Shown: in pieces, positions 1-11,058 of the stretch
Numbering within the stretch: the first letter of the stretch is position 1
Layout: each line of letters opens with the position of its first letter
Origin: Chlorophyllum brunneum
Lineage: Eukaryota; Basidiomycota; Agaricomycetes; Agaricales; Agaricaceae
Direction: 5' to 3'
Assembly: GCA_963576785.1 (NCBI GenBank)
Contig: OY756149.1
Span: forward strand, 1,550,001 to 1,614,000
DNA: 64,000 nt
Translations under genes and position numbers: made by a program
Notes under the pieces: model-generated
Database searches by the model: none
Told to the model about the DNA's origin: nothing
The model's input: the letters and a program-made list of their open reading frames with translations, nothing else

Positions 1-2301
1 TAGAATAAGCAACTCCCAGCGAGACCATGTAGGCTCCCTCGTCCACCTCATTCGCGTTCGACTCGACAGAAATCCCCTAGATGACTTTCCTTTATTTCAC
101 CCACCCACCTCAACCCTCTTCCCTTAGTGTCACACCACACAGTCAAGAAAATCATACCAAGCCAACAAACCGCGCAGTGACCCTCGAAGAGACGTTCTTT
201 GGGGCAACCCGTCTACGTCCTCTCCTCGGGCTCACACCCTGGCCAATATCGAAATCTCTCCCTCTTTGAGATTCCGATCCACCACTCCCAAAGACTTTGC
301 ATGGTTTGCCTAAGCATTAACTACGAGACGATATAGTACAAAATGATAGATTACGTTCCCTTAAGTGTCACCCTATCCCAAGAAAATAAATTAGTGATTA
401 TGGGTGTTGCAAACAGATAGCGAGACTTGTCACCCCCACATACGTGTCTAATCGCCAAGTGTTTGATAACTCATATGGCTCCATAGCTCGATATCTAGGA
501 GCCCCTTGCCCGGGGATCATCTACCTTAAGCCTAGGGAGGGCATGACGAGTGTGTTCGAGTCGAAATTCATCATTTCTATGACACTTCAGTTGAGCGTCG
601 AAGGTGGTTGTCGCAGATGGAAAAGGAGATCCGCGAGAAGCCTCGCTTGAGGCATTCGCTCAGTTCGTTGTGTAGGTCGAGAGAGAAGACTGTTTCTGGG
701 ATGGCGCCAGAAACTTCGTCCACTTGTTCATCATCTTCATAACATTCTGTTTTTGTCCATCTCTCACTACATTTTCCATCTGATTTCTCGGTTTAGTTCT
801 CCACTTAGTTCCGTTACATATCTCCCATTTTTGTTCTCCCTGTCAGATGTCTCGTTTTTACGGTTTTTGGTCTGTACAACGTCATTTTACCCTTAGTATT
901 TATCATTTTCCCGATCCGCTCGTTTTCTTCTCGAATATGCCGGGCCACACTTCAATATTTCAATCGAGGCAGCCACGTTGCATAGTCGATTCAGAAACGA
1001 AAATGTCCATGAGACCGATGGAGCCATTGCAGAAGAGTCCTCAGGTCCGGGACAGTTCTCGGACTCCGCAGGGAATTAGTTAATCGAGAAGACATGACAG
1101 TGTAGAATCATGCATACGACCCAGTGAGTTAGGTGCGCAATTTCGACGGATCTGGAGACTAAAAGCCGTGTATAGTTCATGGTAGGATTGCGATCACGTT
1201 TAGATGCTCGGCTATAGAGCACGACGAGCGCGAGGCTGCCAGTGTCGGGTGGTAGAAGATACAAAAGTTCACACACGCGTGAATATGACTTCATAATAGT
1301 GGTGACAAGAGGAGATAATCAAGATCGGGCCGACTCGAGCTGCATGCAAAAAGATCTCCGAGTGGGAGTTGATTCGATTGCGTGGGAGAGGCATTTCACT
1401 TAGGGGCGGTGAAGAATCCATTTGGCTTAGAGAACGCCAGGTCTGGAATCGTGCGCATCATTCCATCTGATCAGTAGTTGTGCTACTTCTGTGAACTGCG
1501 CAGTTCCATGAGCTGTTCGTTTCAGGCGAGTGGTCTACTTTCACTTGCGGGGTTGGTTCGTATCATTCACTAGTGGAAGCTAATTCAGATGGAGGGGCAG
1601 AAATAGGGCTTTACTTCGTGGAGTGAGATATCCGGTTTTCTGCAGCGCCTACCGAAATCCACGCACATGAACGTGGGAGGCCACCCAGTGGCGTTTGGTG
1701 TGTCTCATCGAGAGCTTTACAGATTGACCGATAGATCGCTTACGGAGTGCTTAATCACCAAAGCCATATGGCAGTCTTGATGCCTTGAGGCCTCAAACTC
1801 TATCGGTTCATCTTCGGACTGAGCAGCGTTCACCAAGCGGTCTCGCGACTATCGCATGCAAAGTCCAAGTGTCAATACATTCACGACTAGATGGTGCTGT
1901 AACCCTGCATGCTAATAAATCAGTGGCATCAACAGCCGCTTCATAAGCAAAGACACGAGGGGCGACACCGATAGATACTTGGAAGTTGGGTGCGAAGAGA
2001 TCTAAGATGTAAGTAAACCCTAGGAATGACGGGCGAATAGAAAGCTAATAGGGTATCTGTTTACTCGCGTGCCGACGAAATGAAGATGCTACGGACATGG
2101 ATAATTTGTATCCTAGTGATACCTCGGCAACAAGCAGTGAATGAGATGCATAGTAACAGTCCACGGGGATATTTTTGCAGTGCATACGTTCGAAATAATA
2201 ACGCAAAGCGAGGGGTGACCTGCCACAAAGTCCACTAAGCAATGATACTGTACGAGAATGGTTCGTTGCACACGTCTACCCCAGCGCTAGTCACCACTGA
2301 A
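1..2301. other. Gene-poor left end
   Basis: I see no convincing gene here. Short open frames lack splice-compatible partners or recognisable motifs. The only interpretable content is debris of the cyclin-like locus at about 590-1400, listed separately. The rest (1-590 and 1400-2301) shows no feature I can support. Confidence 0.5.
590..1400 (+). pseudogene. Fragments of the cyclin-like gene and its 3' flank
   Basis: Bases about 590-745 match, with many substitutions, the last ~150 bp and stop region of the cyclin-like genes at 5235-6164 (-) and 58475-59353 (+). The encoded Gln-Met-Glu-Lys, Arg-Ser-Leu-Ser-Ser-Leu and terminal serine-rich tail can still be followed. Bases about 960-1110 match sequence beyond the right-hand copy (about 59865-59990), so the downstream flank was duplicated too. 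A separate 50-bp piece at about 1345-1400 matches an internal part of the same gene and is out of order. This is a third, rearranged and non-functional copy. The limits are approximate because the similarity fades gradually. Confidence 0.55.
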
Positions 2302-4042
2302 CTAGTCCGTTTTCGGACGTAGGAACTTCAAATCGAACGAAGGACGTGGATGAGTCTTGTCCAAGTATAACAAAACGGCAAGTAGAACGACCAGAACACC
2401 AAACAAAATAGTGTGTAGGATGGTAAATTGGAAACTCGCCGAAAGTGCGAGTTTTCGGCTAGTGAATCGTGCTGCGACCTGTTGGCCGAACACGTCTTGG
2501 GCAGGACTATCCTCGGAGTCCGGGCCCCGGTATCCGCTTGTGAAGGCCTTCAGAGCAGAAAGCGTATATTTATCCATACGATCGTTAATAGATTGTAAGT
2601 TGAGTGGTTGCATGGATGTCACGTTTTGTCGCTCGCGGCCCATGGGCATATCCAAAAGCATGGTTGCTGAAACCCAATTGAAGTTGAAGAACCCATTGGC
2701 GGGTTTGAGTGTTCCGCCATCCAGTGAACGGATCGCGGTGTAAAGAATCGTCGTGAACAAGGCCCGAGCTGCTTGGTGATCGATGTTGTGTGGTGAGGCC
2801 ACGTTGGCGGGGGAAACGACTTCGATATCAGGTTCCGTGATGTTGGAATTTGGCTCGAGAAGGACGTTTCGGGACATGAAAGAGAGATTGGGGGTGCAGA
2901 TTAAGAGAGTGGCGAGGGGAGCGCGGAGGTACCTGACTGGTCTTCTGGCGGCAGAGAAACCTGCGAAGCCGTCACTGTTGAGGACGGTCGGAAGACCGCT
3001 GAGGTCGATCCAGGTGCTGTTCGGACTCGTGGGATCGGAGCTCGTGCTCGTATTGAACGTAATCGGGACGGTTGTATTTCCTCCCAGAAAAAGGTATGCA
3101 GAATCACCCGTGTATTTGAATGTGGGCAACAAATGAAGGATGCTGGAACCATTTCCTAGTGCATGTCATCACACAATGAACGAAGACTCAAGACCGTCAG
3201 GACTTACCCATGACACTTGTTAAGCTAGCGGCAACAGAAGTTGCATTCGTCTTGAGGTCTCCGGTCCATGTTTTGTTTCCGAGTGTGATTTTGCCCGAAG
3301 AGTAGCTGTCAGGCGCCTGCCACTGACAATCGTAGCGAAAGGATACCAGATCCGTCGCATACGTCACTCTAGTCGTCAGGTTGAGATCTTTCGTCGGCAG
3401 AGGAATGAGGAGATTGGGCTGTGGGACGTATCCCCAGGGAGCTCCAAACAACTGTTCAAGCCGGGCCACCATGTTGGCTTGATAAAGACGATCCAAGAAG
3501 GCTGGGTTGGTGATAACTGTGAAATTTTGGGTGAGACTAGACGTGGATATTGAGCCTATGGGCAAGAATTGATCGAATCCGACACCCGAAGCCACTGTAA
3601 TAGTGGAAGACCCGGTTGTACGAATGAGCAACAAACCCAGAAACGTCACGAAGGCGATTCTGAACATCTTCGTCGCTTTACGCTGGATGAAGTAATGGAC
3701 GCGGTCAAGGATACCACTGGTGATAACGGCCACTTCGTCGTTCTTTGCATCCCATTCCCTGCTGAACAAATCTAGACATACGCAGACAGCGCATGAAATG
3801 GCGACGGCGTGCCAGAGCGAAAAGATGGTGATGAAACCACTCCTGATTGTCGTCGGCTCAAAATCGAACCAGGGTAGTTCGGGTGGACGAAAGTAGCAAT
3901 ACCAAGCCAGGATTGTGAAGAAAGTCTCCATGAAGGCAAATGTCAAGAGGCGGGGAAGGTGGAGGGGTATGGATATGCGAGGTAATGCGCCTACGATGGC
4001 TGCATTTGCACTGCTCTCGAATGGTGTGCCCGTGTCGAACAT
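2302..4042 (-). CDS. Multipass membrane protein, paralogue 1
   Basis: Two exons, 4042-3208 and 3155-2302, separated by a 52-bp GT-AG intron, encode about 562 residues. The splice restores a frame (Met-Gly-Asn-Gly-Ser-Ser) matching the paralogues at 22819-24579 and 52363-54123. Three hydrophobic segments lie in the N-terminal third (around residues 33-52, 70-92 and 122-142). A long region rich in N-glycosylation sequons follows, then a final hydrophobic helix about 30 residues before the C-terminus, so a large extracytoplasmic loop or domain between TM3 and TM4 is likely. I recognise no named family. This copy is clearly diverged from the other two, which are almost identical to each other, and it has no NACHT gene beside it. 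Start codon: the ATG conserved at the equivalent position in all three copies. Confidence 0.75.
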
Positions 4043-5234
4043 GGCAGGAATATAAAACGAAGGAAGGGACCGAAAGACTGCTCAACTAAACGTGGCCAGC
4101 CTTTTAAATTGACCATGGACAGCAAGAGCGTCTATATTGATACAGACTATACCCTTTCTTGGTCATCAGCAGTGCTGTAGACGCTGATCCCTGACGTTTG
4201 ATTGAGTTCACATTGGAGGAGAGCCAGCTAGCGGAAAACGGAAGTGTAATGTATACGAACCTGTGATATATAGGCGCCCGAAGTTCTAGGCTGCATTCTT
4301 GACGCAGACGAGTCGCTTCACGGTTGCTGTGAGGCATTTTGCAGGCATTGGGCACCGGACAAGCCATGGATTTCACCGGACCACAGGCGTGGACGGTTGG
4401 CGATGCCTAAATCCGAGTTCAGATCTTGTCCATGAGTGCAAGCTGCTCGCTTGCAAACGAACGCTTTGGAGCTGAACCGAAAGGAAGTCTCTGCGCGGCA
4501 AGCGAAATTGGACCCTGTACAACGATTCGAGCACGCCCTACAGAATATCCCACCCAGCTGCTGTTCTTGTGCAAGAAGACGCGCAGTCATGGATCGAGCG
4601 TTCGGGCGCCAGGGTCCGGTGCCGAACCAGCCGCATGGTTCATCACAAGCGCCCATTCCGCACAAACGTCGGCTTCAGTAACACTATCAAGTGCGTTCAG
4701 TGGATTGGCTGGATTGGGTGATTTCATGTATGTAGCTGCATTAATCGCCAAAAGGGTAAGTGGACGGAAGTATAAAATATCCTGAACCAGAAGTCAACAG
4801 TCAACGGTGAGGGCCTTATTTGTCGGTTACGGGCTCTCCTAAACTCTGGCCTATGTTTCATCCGCATACGCCAAGTATGGAACACTGTAACAGTCTTGTT
4901 TCGTTGGGTAGTAGTTGCATTGCATAGGCCTCTGGCCTGAGACCCTGTCTTTGATTGTTGAATGCGCTTGCATGTGCAAATTGTTAGACCGCGTTCAAGC
5001 TGGATAAAAGTAATTTGCAGCCAAAATGATTGGAAGGGTAAAGCAATTGTACAGGTCAAAAACTAAGAGAGCCGAGACGGGAGAGGAAAGAAAAAAAAAC
5101 AGGTATGATAGCAAGCAAAGAAGATGGACACAGAAAAAGCCTGATGAAGATGATGAGAAAGGAGATTTCGACAGGACAAAGAAGATGGACAAGGAAAAAG
5201 GAATGAACAGTCAAAGATGGACACAAACAGAATG
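4043..5234. other. Intergenic region between membrane-protein and cyclin-like genes
   Basis: No gene recognised. Bases about 4090-4330 weakly resemble the upstream region of paralogue 2 (about 24600-24880), so part of the promoter was duplicated with the gene. Bases about 5000-5234 are the downstream flank of the cyclin-like gene. They carry an imprecise repeat of GATGGACA-type words and recur, inverted, after the other copy at 59354-59560. Confidence 0.45.
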
Positions 5235-6164
5235 TTATAAAGATGATGAATAAATAGACGAGGTTTCTGTCTCTATCCCAGAAACAGTCTTCCCTCTCAA
5301 CCTCCACACCGAACTGAGCGATCGCCTCAAGTGGGGCCTCTCGTGGTTCTCCTTTTCCATCTGCGACAATCGCCTCCGACGCTCAACCGAACGTGGGCAT
5401 TCGACTTCATTAATTCTCCTGAAATCCCTCTCCCACACCATCGAATCAACTACCACTCGGATATCCCTCCCCATACACCTCAAAACGGCCCGGTCCAATT
5501 CTTCAAGCTCGTCTTCAGAGAACCCAGATATTTCTGATAGCACGTCCATACCGAGGGTTCCCTCGCCAGCGGATGTCGCTCGGTATGCCCGAAGAGTGAC
5601 AAGGAATGCTCCCATGAACATATGGTGCCCGACCCAATGCGACTTTCGCACACGCGAGAACGGTGTGCGTGTAGTTGCCCGAGAAAATGCATGCGAAAAG
5701 GGGGAGCTCGTAACTGGTGCATCTTCACCGAACACATCGTCGTCACTGGACGATGCCTGGGATAATCGGCGAGAGCAAGAGCAGCACTGGGAGATCGCAG
5801 CGAGGAGGTAGAGGGCGGTGTATGGCACAATGCAAGGTACTTGACTCGTATGTACCACACGGGCTACATAGAGATCAAGGGCTTCCCGTAGGTGAGGGGA
5901 GGTGGATACAGGTGCAGAGGAATGGGGGCGGAGGGCAGGGGTGGTCATGATGTATTTGGTGAATGCTTGTGCGATGGGTTGATGTCCCATGTAGGGATCT
6001 GCGCACTCGAAGACTAGAATCCCTTCAGTGTCTGCTGGAAGGGGACCAGAAAAACCACATACTGGATTGGGGACCAGTAGGACAGCACATTGTAAAATTG
6101 ATTTGACAAATCGACAGGTGTTATTGGATAGGTTACTCGAGTGATGCGAGTGGTTCACAGACAT
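5235..6164 (-). CDS. Cyclin-like (PHO80/Pcl-type) protein, left copy
   Basis: An uninterrupted frame of 309 codons from an ATG at 6164. Residues about 90-125 (Ala-Arg-Val-Val-His ... Tyr-Thr-Ala-Leu-Tyr-Leu-Leu) and about 175-230 (His-His-Met-Phe-Met-Gly-Ala-Phe ... Ile-Ser-Gly-Phe-Ser-Glu-Asp-Glu-Leu-Glu-Glu-Leu-Asp) follow the helix pattern of Pho80/Pcl cyclins, where HR-F-aA-l-a-K and eisG---e-n-lE are typical. The two halves are split by a Ser/Asp-rich insert. By family, a role as a regulatory subunit of a Pho85-type kinase is possible, but this is inference. Decayed coding sequence continues upstream to 6506, so the ancestral protein was longer and this ATG may not be the original start. 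The inverted paralogue at 58475-59353 is very similar. Confidence 0.5.
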   Translation of the reverse strand: MSVNHSHHSSNLSNNTCRFVKSILQCAVLLVPNPVCGFSGPLPADTEGILVFECADPYMGHQPIAQAFTKYIMTTPALRPHSSAPVSTSPHLREALDLYVARVVHTSQVPCIVPYTALYLLAAISQCCSCSRRLSQASSSDDDVFGEDAPVTSSPFSHAFSRATTRTPFSRVRKSHWVGHHMFMGAFLVTLRAYRATSAGEGTLGMDVLSEISGFSEDELEELDRAVLRCMGRDIRVVVDSMVWERDFRRINEVECPRSVERRRRLSQMEKENHERPHLRRSLSSVWRLRGKTVSGIETETSSIYSSSL

Positions 6165-6179
6165 TACCGCTCTCGAGGC

Positions 6180-6506
6180 AAGTCTTATAAAGAGGACTGT
6201 TGAAAGGAGATTTATGGCTCCATGATCAGCGCGGAGGTTTCGCCCCGCCCTATCCAGGGGAAATTAGGGGAGTTGATGCTCTGTAGATCGAGTAATCGAG
6301 GTGGTCCGGAGCATCGCTATCGTACACGAAAGCATAATGCATAATATGGATTTTGAGAGTTAGTGGAATGATAAGTGGAAGGATGTACATTCATTGTACA
6401 TCGGCCCGATATTGCCATCATATGTCGACAGAGTGGCTGGAGGGGATGAAAAGTACATATTCTGTACACGGGAAGGTAACGCGTAGTCCTGGAAAGTTGA
6501 TGGCAT
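6180..6506 (-). pseudogene. Decayed N-terminal exons of the cyclin-like gene
   Basis: Reading from an ATG at 6506, a frame beginning Met-Pro-Ser-Thr-Phe-Gln-Asp-Tyr runs about 50 codons to a stop. A second frame resumes with Ser-Gln-Asn-Pro-Tyr-Tyr and, after a shift, Tyr-Asp-Ser-Asp-Ala-Pro-Asp-His. The frame shift coincides with a 7-bp tandem duplication (ATTATGC twice near 6335-6350); the right-hand copy has the unit once. This looks like the original N-terminus now cut off from the rest of the gene, unless unrecognised introns bridge the parts. Confidence 0.4.
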
Positions 6507-6722
6507 GACAGCAAATAGCTTCGCCAGATGGTACAGCTGAGAGCGAGACTGAGGTGGCCTGAGGCGAGACAACAGGGCATAGGACCATGATTAAAAGGAG
6601 GATTTTAGTGAGATCCGTGATCCACTGTGAGGAGAAAGAATGCTAGCGTTAGAAATCTTGGGGACTCAGAGGAAAATCGAAAGGAGGCCGAGCTGAGGCC
6701 GGCGATCAGAATATTCGGTCGT

Positions 6723-7605
6723 GGGAAACATGAATGTTTATTCCGTGACTTATAATTAGCAACAACACCCAGCGTTCCGTCGTCGGCCTATAAACTTTAG
6801 CTCCTGGTCGATATAACGTGAAAAGGGCGGGAGGACGCAGATAGGCGGATGCGGTCACCGGTCACTTTGCAAAGTGTTCAATGTTAAGCTTCAAGCCGCA
6901 AGCATTGCCATTTTGGTTCCTGTGCCTTTCGTCTAACCATGTACCACTCTTACTACCTCCCACTCAATAAGACCAGCCTTATCCTCCTCCACTCCCGCGG
7001 TACTACCCAGAATCAGAACCTAGTTGTAGTACAAGTAACGGTCAAGGCCGCCAAAGAGGATATCATTGACGAACTGACGCAATTTTATCTCTCACACAAC
7101 GACATCACCGTTCGTCTCTCCATGCACCCTCTGTTCGCAACCTCGCCCTGACCCTATTTCATCGGTGTCCACCAAGTAGAAAGCGATAGAGAATCTAATT
7201 TGTGCGCATATATCCACTCCGGTGCCACAACAAGTCGAGATTGTGGGGCAAGGGTTCATACTTCGCGGATGTGAGACGCCACCCATTCTTACTAGCTGCC
7301 ATCGACCCGTTGATGATATATTAGCCTATAAGCCATGGCCGTACGGCCGTACCATCTCAATCAAATGGGGAGACCAAGTCGCGAAACCTGCAGATGATAA
7401 ATGGACTTTTGTTGTCCACGTTCCGATGGGCCAGAGTTAGATACCAAGCTTCGTGTAGTCGAACCAGATACGACGACTGAAATACTCAAGTTCGGCTTGA
7501 TGCAGGAAAATGCGGTCCATCTCCATCCAATGACAAAACACTCAACATTGGGCATGTTGTACAAATGATACATACATATCACGCTCTCATAAGAATACCC
7601 TTCGT
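6723..7605. other. Intergenic region, no gene recognised
   Basis: Two short forward frames (6939-7151 and 7222-7440) could be remnants of one gene, since the encoded text looks protein-like (Leu-Val-Val-Val-Gln-Val ... Ile-Lys-Trp-Gly-Asp-Gln). I cannot join them with plausible splice sites or name a family. Confidence 0.35.
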
Positions 7606-9361
7606 TCAAAACGAACCGTTCTGCGAACCTGAAGCAGGTGCCATGCACTTTTGGACGAGCAAAGAATCCGTCCAGACGCCGTTAGACTCGCTGGGTGTCT
7701 CACCAAGGACATAGGTGGTGAGGAAGTTACCCGCAGCCCAGCCAACGTAGCCCAGGAAGACTGTAAACGTACAATGCAAAGCGTCAGTGGGAACACAAAA
7801 ACTGAAGATGGAACCGGGACCCAGGACGCACCATCGGAGTTAGCAGCCTGGAAAGCAATTTGTTGGCACATAAATTGCACACACGAGTCAGTGTTTCCAC
7901 CACCCGTCTCAGTATTGATAGCTTGACGGCCATTCTCGCGTAACCAGTCAGCGAGGGGTTGCCATGCGTTGTTGATGTTGTTCGTAGTGCACTCACTGAA
8001 GAGGATGATTTAGTCAGGACGCCTTTCCATATATACATGAATAGATGAAGCTCACGGGTGAGTTCCAGAGTTATCGCTGTCCAAGTACTTATGGACGTCG
8101 AAGATGAGGCCGGTCGTGGATCCGTCCGGGTTGGTCACTTTGGACAAGGCAGCCGCGGATCCATTGGAGACAAAAGTTTCCGCTGAGGTCCAGTTGTTAC
8201 CCGGCAGGAGGATGAGTTGACTCGTCGCTCTATTAAAATGGTGTTTTAACACAGACACTCAGATTTCTGAAAAGCCGCGACGAGTGGAGATGCTTACCCG
8301 GCATTACGAATGGCGGTAACAGCGGCTTGGACGGATTGGGCCCAGCGTTCGATGTCAGGAACGTCATGTGGCTCATTCATACTGTGGACGTGTGAAAAGG
8401 TATAGAGGAGATAGTAGAAGACAGCAACTTACACGCCAAACAAGATCCTGGACTCTCCCGCATACTTGGTAGCGATCGAAGCCCACGTAGCAGCAAACTG
8501 CTCATCGGTAGGACCACCTTGGCCAATAATCTACGACAGAAATCCCACATCAGCACCACCCGAAAAGCTGTAAAGCATTGAAAATACTTACACCCCTGTC
8601 CCACCTTGCATAGTTATGTATATCAATAATACAATGTGCACCGGTCGCCAAACAAGCCTGAACAAGGTCATCGTACTCGGCCAAGTTCGCTTCAACGACA
8701 GCTCCACCCTCAACGTTGTTCAGGAGGAATTGCCAGCCAACAGGAAGACGGAAGATATTGAATCCATCATCATTAACGAAATGTTGCATTTGACCTATAC
8801 CATCTGCGCCGTAGTACTTTGTCAAAGGAGGCCAGGCGGCACTGGCGGTACAGGAACCGTCACTGTTGCAACCAAAATCGAAACCAGCGATATTGACGCC
8901 AGCAAATTGGAGTTTACCGGTGCCTGCGGGAAGAGTGTGGGTTGGTGACTGAGTGGTAGTCGTGGTTGTGGGGGATGAGCCCGGGGTGCTGGAGGTAGTA
9001 GGTGCAGTGCCAGGAATACATTGGGAGTAGTCTGATCGAATAGGAAGGCGGGATGGTAAATCACAGGGCGATCCTTGCATGAATGGGAACGGGGAACATA
9101 CAGGGATTCAGAACGGTACAGACAGTGCCCGAGACACAAGTGGTAGCCCCGGTCCAACCCTAACAAGATCAAGACTCAGTTTTAGCCGTGTGCTCGCGCT
9201 ATGAGGACTCACAATGCCACCACCTGCGAAAACGATTGATTAGTTTAGAGCCGCAACGAAATACGAAAAAACCTACATTGCTGCCATACTGCCGCTTGGC
9301 CATAAACAGCAAGTGCTGAACCGAGGAGGAGGCCAGAGATTTGTAGAGCTTTCCTTGACAT
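7606..9361 (-). CDS. CBM1-GH5 endoglucanase (cellulase), secreted
   Basis: Nine exons: 9361-9277, 9223-9213, 9159-9102, 9031-8592, 8530-8433, 8381-8298, 8229-8056, 7995-7832 and 7760-7606. They encode about 422 residues, and every junction keeps the frame. The protein has an N-terminal signal peptide (Leu-Leu-Leu-Gly-Ser-Ala-Leu-Ala), then a fungal cellulose-binding module (Trp-Gln-Gln-Cys-Gly-Gly-Ile-Gly-Trp ... Tyr-Tyr-Ser-Gln-Cys), a Thr/Ser/Pro linker and a GH5 catalytic domain of the subfamily 5 type. The acid/base Glu is in Met-Asn-Glu-Pro-His and the nucleophile Glu in Asn-Thr-Glu-Thr-Gly-Gly. The family hydrolyses internal beta-1,4 bonds in cellulose outside the cell. Exon 2 is only 11 nt and lies inside the CBM1 Cys-Gly-Gly-Ile motif. 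All key residues are present, so it looks functional. Confidence 0.93.
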
Positions 9362-11058
9362 AGTTAATGGACGAAAGCACTCGTAATCATCTCGCATATC
9401 ATCCCATACTTATATTTTTTCCTTTAGCTCGAGCTGGACCTGTGATGATAGACCTTATGACACCTTATGACACCCCATCGTAACCTGAAGGGCTCCCGAG
9501 GTTCACCCTTGTGCAAGGTCCCTGAACTCGTGTCAATGGACTGGTAATAGACGACGTCAGCCAGTGAGAGTGTGAACAAAGGTGAGGTGACATATTGAGT
9601 GTAAAGGCTTACACGCAGGGTAAATATTCGCGTTATTGTCGGGAAGCGGAAAGAAGTTTATGTGATCTGGTTTGCTGTGGTTTGTGAGTAGGCCAGTTTT
9701 GGCGCTCGGCAGGGTGGAAAAATCTCGAGCTTATTCTGTGTCATGCGCGTATGTGCCTTCGGGCTTTCTATGTTTATGACTTCCAAGTGCGTCTGGTGTT
9801 CACTGAAGTCTTGCCTTGATTGTACGACGTGTCTCGAGCTTATTCCCGGAAATTGTAGCCCACTTCGTGTGACAGTCTGCCTATCAAAGGAATCTTCTTA
9901 CCAAACGCAAAGCATTCCAAGTAGGATTATGCTCCACGAGAACGTGGTCAAATTCGGGGGAAATTGATACGACGATCAATTGACGCCGTTCCCGATTCTT
10001 CAACTCCGTTCCTCGACTATCATCTAATGCGTGGACTAGGTGAAACTATGTTACCAAGCCACTTCGAGCTCAAAAACACTTGCGGAAACGGGGTGCCCAC
10101 CAACTATGTCATATGCTGGTGTAGACTCCCAAGAACTTCAAGTAATGACAGTCCTTTCAAACCCCAATCACCAGTCACAGCGGAGACACTGCCCCTTCGC
10201 TGACTTCTCGGGCACTACAACTATCGTCCTCGAGTTCCGGGTTTATGTTTCAGATAATGCCGGTGCTTCCCCGCATTTTTAATCAGACTCGTCCCCAGAC
10301 GGCGTTTCAGTGTGTTGCCTGTTGATAAGTAGCGGAACATGTCCTGGAAAATATGCGGGGTGCCGTAGGCTGCGCAGGAGCAAGCTGGTATTGGGACCGG
10401 AGTGATTAACGATGCAAGTCGGTTTCGAGTGCAGTGGATCCAGCTGCACGCCTCGGACCTATGGTCATTCGGTTCGACACAGTATGCAGGCCAAGAAGAG
10501 CAGGGTTTCCGAGGAAAGAACCCTTTGGATCGTGGTGGGGATCGCATTGAGTTGAGCAAACGTATAGTGTCTCTATATCGAACGGAATTAGTGATGTAAA
10601 CATAGTGGTATATTCACAGATGGAAATGCGGACCCGAAGCTTGAGAGGAGTGAGTGATCGTTTGTCCTCGAACACCAAAGGTGAAAAGTTCGATGAGCCC
10701 GATACACTGCGGAGTCCGCTTCAGTTATTATTCCCTTGGTACGCTTTTTGAGTACAGAAGTTCAAAGGAGGCAGAGACAAGCGACCAGGATAGCTACAGT
10801 AAGTGCCAGTCAGGAGATTGGGTTTTCCGCAATAATATTTGCTTTCCGAGTTATAAGAAAATCTAATGGCACAGAAGATATATATCTTGATATCAGGGTC
10901 ACCGAGAGAGGCTGCATGTTTTCTCTATGTCCCCAGTTAACCTGGATGAGGCACGTGATATCTGATGACCCCAAAATAGATGGATAGGGGCATAATTATG
11001 ACGTCGTTGGAATCGTTGAGGGGTTGAGCACTCAACACCCTCTCCCCTCTGTTCCACC
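9362..11058. other. 1.7-kb intergenic region
   Basis: It separates the divergent promoters of the endoglucanase (-) and the HAM1-like gene (+). Several short frames exist on both strands (for example near 10040-10680), but none has a recognisable motif or splice partner. I support no gene here. Confidence 0.45.

Larger units (their letters stand above)
5000..6722. repeat. Inverted duplication, left arm
   Basis: This segment recurs in inverted orientation at about 57876-59560. The match covers the cyclin-like gene, its upstream decayed exons, the promoter region and about 200 bp of 3' flank. The two arms lie about 51 kb apart. Ends are approximate. Confidence 0.7.

Noticed and set aside
5030..5240. 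A CRISPR-like or satellite array because of repeated GATGGACA words
   Set aside because: The repeats are irregular in length and sequence, without unique spacers; it is simple-sequence drift in a 3' flank.
7361..7648. Reverse frame overlapping the 3' end of the endoglucanase
   Set aside because: Its codons overlap the last endoglucanase exon out of frame and it has no motif of its own.
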